Source of the DNA: Solirubrobacteraceae bacterium
GTDB lineage: Bacteria > Actinomycetota > Thermoleophilia > Solirubrobacterales > Solirubrobacteraceae
Reading direction: 5' to 3'
NCBI GenBank assembly: GCA_030149625.1
Contig: JASLHP010000228.1
Location: 1-8,283, forward strand
Length of the DNA stretch: 8,283 bases
Shown: piece by piece, positions 4,289 to 8,283 of the stretch
Numbering within the stretch: position 1 is the first letter of the stretch
How the letters are laid out: every line of letters begins with the position of its first letter
Position numbers and translations under genes: made by a program
Notes under the pieces: model-generated
What the model was told of the DNA's origin: nothing
What the model saw: the letters and a program-made list of their open reading frames with translations, nothing else
The model's database searches: none

Positions 4289-4906
4289 CTATTGCTCCAG
4301 GCCGCCGCAGACCGTCTCGACGACCAGCCACTTCGCTCGCTCGAAGTAATCCTCGCCCTGTGGCAGCAGATCGAAGATCCAACCTGTCAGCAGTTGCTCG
4401 ATCGCGCCGTAGAACGCCATCGCGGCGAATCGCGGTTCGATCTCGGCCTTGAACACGCCCTGTGACTGCGCCTGCTCGATCATCCCGCCGATCAGTTCGT
4501 AGGCCTCGCGGATCGTCACGATGTGCGTGTTGCCGAACGAGTTCGCCGCGCGCGTGACCTCGACGATGATCACCTTCATCAGGTCGGGGTCGTGCCGGTA
4601 GCTGTCGATGATGAACGCGGCGATCGCGCCGAGCTTCTCGCGCACCGGGATCGCGTCTGCGTCGACCGCGCGGATCAGCTCCAGCATCACCTCCCAACGC
4701 TCCAGGAACAGCGTGTCGAGGACCTCGTCCTTGGAAGCGAAGTAGTGATAGACGAGCCCGTATGCGACGCCGGCCTCGTCGGCGATGTCGGACACGCGGC
4801 AGGCGTGGAAGCCCTGACGCGCGAACACCCGCACGGCCGCGTCGAGAATCAGACGGCGCTTGTCCGGCGCTCCCGCGCCCGAGGCGGATGCGCGCCCGGC
4901 GCTCAT
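4289..4906 (-). CDS. TetR family transcriptional regulator, FadR-like
   Basis: A 205-residue protein of normal TetR length. The DNA-binding domain is at residues 16-62: RRLILDAAVRVFARQGFHACRVSDIADEAGV..GLVYHYFASKDEVL, with the recognition helix around AGVAYGLVYHYF. The remaining helical part is the ligand and dimer domain. The N-terminus and YRHDPDLMKVIIVE resemble TetR-type regulators of fatty-acid degradation (B. subtilis FadR type), suggesting an acyl-CoA-like ligand, but this is tentative. The ATG (4906-4904) overlaps the nitrilase TGA as ATGA and has GGAGG 4 nt upstream, so the longer in-frame reading that runs into the nitrilase gene is wrong. A 7-2-7 palindrome upstream of the nitrilase (5795-5810) is the probable target, implying autoregulation. 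Confidence 0.93.
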   Translation of the reverse strand: MSAGRASASGAGAPDKRRLILDAAVRVFARQGFHACRVSDIADEAGVAYGLVYHYFASKDEVLDTLFLERWEVMLELIRAVDADAIPVREKLGAIAAFIIDSYRHDPDLMKVIIVEVTRAANSFGNTHIVTIREAYELIGGMIEQAQSQGVFKAEIEPRFAAMAFYGAIEQLLTGWIFDLLPQGEDYFERAKWLVVETVCGGLEQ

Positions 4907-5733
4907 ACCGCCTCCGCGGCGGGCCAGCGGTATGTATCCGGTCGGCGGTTGGCGAGCGATGGCAGGCGCGCGCGGATCTGCAGCTGGCGTTCGAGGTCGA
5001 GCTCGGCGACGATGTGCCCGACGTCGTCGGCCGCCTGTGCCAGCACCACTCCCCAGGGATCGACGATCATCGAGCGCCCGCCGGAGTGCTGCCCCGCTGG
5101 ATGCTCGCCGACCTGGTTGGCGGCGATCACGAACGTCTGATTCTCGATCGCTCGCGCCCGCAGGAGCACCTCCCAGTGCTCGCGCGTGGTCGTCAGCGTG
5201 AACGCGGCAGGCAGCGTGATGATGCGCGCGCCGCGCACCGCGAGGATGCGATACAGCTCTGGGAAGCGCAGGTCGTAGCAGATCGAGAGACCCAGCTCGA
5301 CGCCGTCGACGCTCGCCGAGGTGACGATCTCCTCGCCCGGCTGCTCCAGCGCGGACTCGCGGTACTCGCGGCCACCGACGTTCACATCGAACATGTGGAT
5401 CTTGCGGTATACCGCCCGCAGCTCGCCCCGAGGGTCGACGTGCACGCAGGTGTTGGCGAGCTTGGCCTGGGCGGGAAGTCGATCGAGTATCGAGCCCGCG
5501 ACGAGATCGACGCGCAGCTCGCGCGCGATCGTGCGCGCCCAGCCGATCGCCGCGCCCTCGAGCGACTCGGCGGCGTCGCGGAGGTCCTCGTCGGAGCCGA
5601 TCGCCGTCCACTTCTCGGGCAGCACGATCAGCTTCGCGCCGTCGGCCGCCGCGGCGCGCGTGAGACGATCCGCCACGGCCAGGTTCGCGCCGACGTCTGC
5701 CCCGGAGTTGAGCTGGACCGCCGCGACCCTCAA
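4903..5733 (-). CDS. Nitrilase-superfamily carbon-nitrogen hydrolase (Nit1/omega-amidase-like)
   Basis: A 276-residue protein with the Glu-Lys-Cys triad: Glu40 in LIVLPEKW, Lys111 in YRKIHMFDV and Cys152 in GLSICYDLRFPELYR. The FDVNVGGREYRES and CYDLRFPELYR segments place it nearest the Nit1/Nit2 branch, whose members hydrolyse deaminated glutathione or omega-amides of 2-keto acids, removing ammonia from side-reaction products; the exact substrate is inferred. The start is TTG at 5733-5731. There is no in-frame ATG or GTG between the upstream TGA and the first conserved strand RVAAVQLNSG, which begins right after the TTG. It heads a probable five-gene operon with TetR, overlapping tetR by ATGA. 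A TATTCT -10 and TetR-type operator lie upstream. Confidence 0.92.
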   Translation of the reverse strand: MRVAAVQLNSGADVGANLAVADRLTRAAAADGAKLIVLPEKWTAIGSDEDLRDAAESLEGAAIGWARTIARELRVDLVAGSILDRLPAQAKLANTCVHVDPRGELRAVYRKIHMFDVNVGGREYRESALEQPGEEIVTSASVDGVELGLSICYDLRFPELYRILAVRGARIITLPAAFTLTTTREHWEVLLRARAIENQTFVIAANQVGEHPAGQHSGGRSMIVDPWGVVLAQAADDVGHIVAELDLERQLQIRARLPSLANRRPDTYRWPAAEAV

Positions 5734-5786
5734 CGCTCGGCTCGCTCTCGCACGTCTCGCGTCCGCGGATCGTCGCGCCGCCCCAA

Positions 5787-5810
5787 AGAATAGATTGACT
5801 GGTCAGTCAA
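5787..5810 (-). promoter_or_regulatory. TetR-type operator palindrome and -10 upstream of nitrilase-tetR operon
   Basis: TTGACTG (5795-5801) and CAGTCAA (5804-5810) form a perfect 7-bp inverted repeat around two bases. The TGACTGAnnnGTCA style and 16-bp span are typical of TetR-family operators, and similar in form to FadR-type sites. Immediately downstream on the minus strand is TATTCT (5792-5787), a good -10, so a bound dimer would cover the -35/spacer region. A second -10-like word, TATGCT (5823-5818), lies on the other side. The leader to the TTG start would be about 45-50 nt. The second gene of the operon encodes a TetR protein, the likely binder. Confidence 0.6.
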
Positions 5811-5835
5811 CGGACCAAGCATAACGACCCGTGGC

Positions 5836-5869
5836 GGCCGCGACCGGCCAGCCCCCGTCGCGGCGGGCT
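5836..5869 (-). terminator. Two adjacent GC hairpins after merR, no U-tract
   Basis: Reading the minus strand from the last base of the merR stop: AGCCC pairs with GGGCT with a further CCG/CGG and a CGA loop (5869-5850), directly followed by GGCCG-GTCG-CGGCC (5849-5836). No T run follows. In high-GC actinobacteria, U-poor hairpins can terminate transcription. The position between merR and the nitrilase promoter suits a terminator. Moderate to low certainty. Confidence 0.35.
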
Positions 5870-6615
5870 CAGCTTGCGTCGCGGCCGCGCTGACGGCGCA
5901 GCGCGGCGAGCAGCAGCTTCGAATGCATCGCTCCGATCAGCTCGCGCAGCGGCTCCGTGCCGGCGGCGACGATCTCCATCGCGCGCTCGATCTCCACCTC
6001 CCCCGCGAGCCGGCCGAGCAGCGCGCGCACCTCCTCCTCGACCAGCGGCTCGAGCGCCTCGCGATAGCGCAGCGTGTCGTACACGGTGAAGCCCAGGGCC
6101 TCCTCGTATCCGCCGGCGCGGAAGCTCGCGATCGCCTCGATGATCTTCACGTCGTCGCGGTCGTAGCCGCGCTGGTTCGGCGTCAGCACCCCGATCTCGG
6201 CCAGACGCTCGAGCACGTTGCGCGGCACCTCATAGCGCTCGTGCACGGCGCTGCGCGAGACGCGGCGGTTGTCGTCCGCGCTCGCGAGCGCGCGCTCGAG
6301 GATCCGGTCCTCGAGCTCGATCAGCGCCCGTACCCGTCCCGGATCGTCCTCGAGTGCTCCCTTGATCACGCGCAGCGGCATGAAGCGCTCCTCCTGCAGG
6401 CGCTTGATCAGCTCGATGCGCTCCACGTACTCGGGCGGGTAGTACGCCATGTTGCGCGAGGTTCTGACGATGTCCTTGCCGGCGCCGAGCAGGCCCTCGC
6501 GCAGGTAGTAGCGAATCGTGCCGGGACTGACGCCGGAGCGCTCCGCCAGTTCGCTCATCTTCAGCAGCTCGCTCCGCGGCGATGAGTCGCCGGCGAGCGG
6601 CGCGGCCGCGCTCAT
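5869..6615 (-). CDS. MerR family regulator with a second winged-helix-like segment
   Basis: A 248-residue protein. Residues 17-85 are a MerR DNA-binding domain: LLKMSELAERSGVSPGTIRYYLREGLL (18-44), a wing, then NMAYYPPEYVERIELIKRLQEERFMPL. A predicted long helix (90-115) follows. Residues 118-166 (VSRSAVHERYEVPRNVLERLAEIGVLTP..GYDRDDVKIIEAIASF) look like a second, degenerate MerR-type winged helix with the same order of elements: HTH, G-hinge, Y-D-x-x-D and a long helix. The C-terminal 80 residues are helical. No metal-binding Cys pattern is present. It overlaps or nearly overlaps the CoA-enzyme gene and has no ribosome site of its own, so it is probably coupled to it and may control the BKACE-CoA operon. 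The start at 6615 is chosen because MSAAAPLAG continues into the domain; Met20 is an alternative. Confidence 0.9.
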   Translation of the reverse strand: MSAAAPLAGDSSPRSELLKMSELAERSGVSPGTIRYYLREGLLGAGKDIVRTSRNMAYYPPEYVERIELIKRLQEERFMPLRVIKGALEDDPGRVRALIELEDRILERALASADDNRRVSRSAVHERYEVPRNVLERLAEIGVLTPNQRGYDRDDVKIIEAIASFRAGGYEEALGFTVYDTLRYREALEPLVEEEVRALLGRLAGEVEIERAMEIVAAGTEPLRELIGAMHSKLLLAALRRQRGRDAS

Positions 6616-6635
6616 CTGCCCGCGGCCGCGCTCAT
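6601..6635. repeat. 15-bp exact direct repeat, 20-bp period, over merR start
   Basis: The 15 bases at 6601-6615 recur exactly at 6621-6635, spaced by five bases. On the minus strand each copy reads ATGAGC followed by GCGGCCGCG, i.e. a start codon plus MSAAA. This looks like a 20-bp tandem duplication of the merR start region. Because 20 is not a multiple of three, the two copies are in different frames. Confidence 0.9.
6612..6635 (-). CDS. Putative 7-codon mini-cistron MSAAAGR between CoA enzyme and merR
   Basis: The first copy of the duplicated start reads MSAAAGR then TGA. Its ATG (6635-6633) overlaps the TGA of the CoA-enzyme gene, and its TGA (6614-6612) overlaps the merR ATG (6615-6613), giving two ATGA junctions in 24 bases. 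Ribosomes finishing the CoA enzyme could restart here, finish after seven codons and restart at merR. Whether it is translated is inferred; it may simply be a neutral by-product of the duplication. Confidence 0.35.
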   Translation of the reverse strand: MSAAAGR

Positions 6636-7915
6636 GCGCGGAACACGGCGCCGGCGTTGGCTTGCGCCGCGCCGGCCGCCGCGCCGCTCGCCAGCAGCTC
6701 GGCGACCCGCTCGCGCGAGTAGCCGGCCGCGAGCAGCACCTCCTCGGTGTGCTCGCCGAGCGCCGGGCCCGGCAGCCGCGCGTGTTCGCCCGGCGTGCGC
6801 GCGAGCTTGATCGGGACGCCGAGCTGTCGCACCGGGCGCGCGACGCCGGGCTGGTCGATCTCGACCACCATCTCGCGCTCGCGCACGAGCTCCGAGGACA
6901 GCGCCTCGTCGAGCTCCAGCACCGGCTCCAGACAGCAGTCGTGCTGGCGCGCGAACTGCTCCCACTGCTCGCGCGTGCGGCCTTTGAAGATCTCCTCGAC
7001 CTGCGCGTGCGCGTCGGACCCGGGGCGCTCGAACTGCATCGCGATCAGCTCCTCGCGCCCAACGCCGCGGCACCACGCCTGCCAGAACTTGGGCTCGAGC
7101 GCCCCCAACGACACCCAGCCGTCGGCGCACTCGTATGGGCGGTAGCAGATCAACGCGCCCGCCAGCGGCAGATCGCCGCGCCGCGGAACCTCGCCGTCGG
7201 CGAAGTGCGCGGCGGCCACCATCGTCAGCCACGACAGCGCGCCGTCGGACATCGACACGTCCACCAACTGGCCCTCGCCCGAGCCCGCCGAGCCCGATCC
7301 GGACCGCCCGGCGAGCTCGCGCGCGCCGTCGCGCTCGCGCAGCGCCGCCATGATCCCGAACGCCGCCATCAGCGCGCCGCCGCCGAGATCCGCGATCTGG
7401 CCGGCTGCCTGCACCGGCTCTCCGCCGCGCGAGGGCGGGTCTCCCGTCAAACCAAGCAGGCCGATCAAGCCCAGGTAGTTCATGTCGTGGCCAGACGCAT
7501 CGCGCTTCGGTCCCGTCTGTCCGTAGCCCGAGATCGCGCAGTAGACGATCCCCGCGTTCTCCTCGCGCATGCGCTCGTAGCCGACGCCCAGGCGGTCGAG
7601 CACGCCGGGGCGGAACGACTCGAGCACGACGTCGGCGTCGCGCACGAGCGCCAGCAGCGCCGCGCGGCCTTCGTCGCGCTTGAGATCCAGGCGGATCGAG
7701 CGCTTGTTGCGGTTGAGCGACAGGAACAGCGCCGAGGAGGCGCTGTCGTGCGCGCCCTCGTAATGCGGCGGCGACCAGCGGATGTAGTCGCCCATGCCCG
7801 TGTCCTCGATCTTGACCACGTCCGCGCCGAAGTCCGCCAGCAGCAGCGAGCAGAAGCCGCCCGGGAGCAGGCGGGAGAGATCGAGGACCCGGATGCCGTC
7901 CAGGGGCGGGCTCAT
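6632..7915 (-). CDS. CaiB/BaiF family protein, alpha-methylacyl-CoA racemase-like
   Basis: A 427-residue family III CoA-transferase-fold protein. N-terminal signature LDGIRVLDLSRLLPGGFCSLLLADFGADVVKIE (5-37), then LNRNKRSIRLDLK (68-79), VLESFRPGVLDRLGVGY (97-113) and CAISGYGQTGP (126-136). SGHDMNYLGL (141-150) matches the GHDxNY motif whose His is catalytic in alpha-methylacyl-CoA racemases, and Asp176 in IADLGGG is the family acid (racemase base or transferase nucleophile). This leans towards a racemase, though transferase activity cannot be excluded. Between ALRERDG and GQLVDVSMSDG lies a Gly/Ser-rich insertion (about residues 199-214: LAGRSGSGSAGSGEG) where relatives have a short turn. The ATG at 7915 has GGGAG (7922-7926) 6 nt upstream and overlaps the BKACE TGA as ATGA. 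It acts presumably on a CoA thioester made by the BKACE reaction. Confidence 0.92.
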   Translation of the reverse strand: MSPPLDGIRVLDLSRLLPGGFCSLLLADFGADVVKIEDTGMGDYIRWSPPHYEGAHDSASSALFLSLNRNKRSIRLDLKRDEGRAALLALVRDADVVLESFRPGVLDRLGVGYERMREENAGIVYCAISGYGQTGPKRDASGHDMNYLGLIGLLGLTGDPPSRGGEPVQAAGQIADLGGGALMAAFGIMAALRERDGARELAGRSGSGSAGSGEGQLVDVSMSDGALSWLTMVAAAHFADGEVPRRGDLPLAGALICYRPYECADGWVSLGALEPKFWQAWCRGVGREELIAMQFERPGSDAHAQVEEIFKGRTREQWEQFARQHDCCLEPVLELDEALSSELVREREMVVEIDQPGVARPVRQLGVPIKLARTPGEHARLPGPALGEHTEEVLLAAGYSRERVAELLASGAAAGAAQANAGAVFRA

Positions 7916-8283
7916 GTCGCGCTCCCGGCGCGCTGCGGTATCGCGAGCATCGCGCGAGCCTCCTGCACGGTCGCGGGGCGGCGGCCGACGTCCTCGGTCA
8001 TCTGCCGCGCCTTCGCGATCAGCTCGCCGTTGGAGCTCGCCATCTCGCCATTCGGCAGGTACAGGTTGTCCTCGAGACCCACGCGAATCGAGCCGCCGAG
8101 CGTGAGCGCCGCCGACACCAGCATCCACTGGTCGCGCGAGATGCCGATCACGCCCCAATGGTTCTTGGGGCCCCCCGACGAGCGCCCGTCGGGGATGTTT
8201 TCGACCATCGCCGCGAGGTTGCGCGCGGTCGGCGGGATGCCGCCGACGACGCCCATCACGCAGTCGACGTGCAGAGGCGGGTG
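7912..8283 (-). CDS. BKACE (DUF849) beta-keto acid cleavage enzyme, C-terminal part
   Basis: Only the last 123 codons are present; the frame is open to the right edge (HPPLHVDCVMGVVGGIPPTARNL), so the GTG/ATG near 8259 is internal and not the start. Segments typical of BKACE/Kce proteins are GVVGGIPPTARNLAAM (11-26), GVIGISRDQW (44-53), GGSIRVGLEDNLYLPNG (63-79) and SSNGELIAKA (83-92). In RVGLED the Arg and Asp match the catalytic Arg226/Asp231 and the Glu the metal ligand of characterised Kce, as I recall it. The family condenses a beta-keto acid with acetyl-CoA to give acetoacetate plus a new acyl-CoA. A Gly/Ser-rich bulge PDGRSSGGPK (31-40) precedes the WGVIGISR strand. It is the upstream gene of an operon with the CoA enzyme and merR. 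Confidence 0.9.
   Translation of the reverse strand, partial: HPPLHVDCVMGVVGGIPPTARNLAAMVENIPDGRSSGGPKNHWGVIGISRDQWMLVSAALTLGGSIRVGLEDNLYLPNGEMASSNGELIAKARQMTEDVGRRPATVQEARAMLAIPQRAGSAT
8173..8201 (+). repeat. 8-bp perfect hairpin with T-run, inside BKACE gene
   Basis: CCCCGACG (8173-8180) and CGTCGGGG (8187-8194) pair perfectly around a 6-nt loop and are followed on the plus strand by ATGTTTT (8195-8201). On the plus strand, antisense to the gene, this looks like an intrinsic terminator. On the coding strand it encodes PDGRSSGG of the BKACE bulge, so codon choice is an alternative explanation. Confidence 0.45.

Noticed and set aside
5795..5823. Plus-strand promoter using TTGACT at 5795-5800
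   Set aside because: No TANNNT -10 lies 16-19 bp downstream, and transcription would run antisense into merR; the palindrome explains the hexamer.
8257..8259. GTG/ATG at 8259-8254 as the BKACE start
   Set aside because: The frame stays open to the edge with family-like residues (HPPLHVDCV), so the gene is truncated by the window, not short.

Overview
The window is GC-rich, tightly packed bacterial chromosome with many 1-4 bp gene overlaps. The gene content (a DUF4235 / holin-like / DUF3618 membrane trio, a DegV protein, bolA next to a CGFS glutaredoxin) and the GTG and TTG starts point to a high-GC actinobacterium. A Thermoleophilia/Solirubrobacterales-type organism is plausible, but this is inferred from content and not from any search. 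No phage, IS element, CRISPR array, rRNA or tRNA was seen.

Layout, left to right. (1) 1-222, minus: N-terminal part of a small secreted protein, with visibly lower GC than the rest. Upstream lies a 394-bp non-coding stretch (223-616) with a good extended -10 promoter and several inverted repeats, suggesting a long structured 5' leader. (2) 617-1663, minus: an ErpA/IscA-type Fe-S carrier followed by a class I methyltransferase. (3) 1805-3414, plus, divergent from (2): bolA, CGFS monothiol glutaredoxin and a DegV/FakB-type fatty-acid-binding protein. The carrier, BolA and Grx form a compact Fe-S trafficking locus around the 1664-1804 intergenic region. BolA ends in an unusual in-frame 18-bp tandem repeat. 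(4) 3415-5733, minus: a probable five-gene operon, nitrilase (TTG start), TetR regulator, DUF4235, holin-like DUF1469 and DUF3618. Three of its four junctions overlap by 1-4 bp and the other leaves 12 bp. A 7-2-7 palindrome typical of TetR operators lies upstream of the nitrilase, so the TetR protein probably controls its own operon. (5) 5869-8283, minus: a catabolic operon of BKACE (DUF849, truncated by the window edge), CaiB/BaiF-family acyl-CoA racemase/transferase and MerR regulator, with ATGA overlaps throughout. A 20-bp duplication at the last junction creates a 7-codon mini-cistron between the CoA enzyme and merR.

Most of the genes belong to recognisable families. The less ordinary signals are the mini-cistron before merR, the BolA hexapeptide repeat, the structured leader at 223-500, the TetR operator, and the putative racemase signature in the CoA enzyme. 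I found no convincing evidence for an entirely new multi-gene system.
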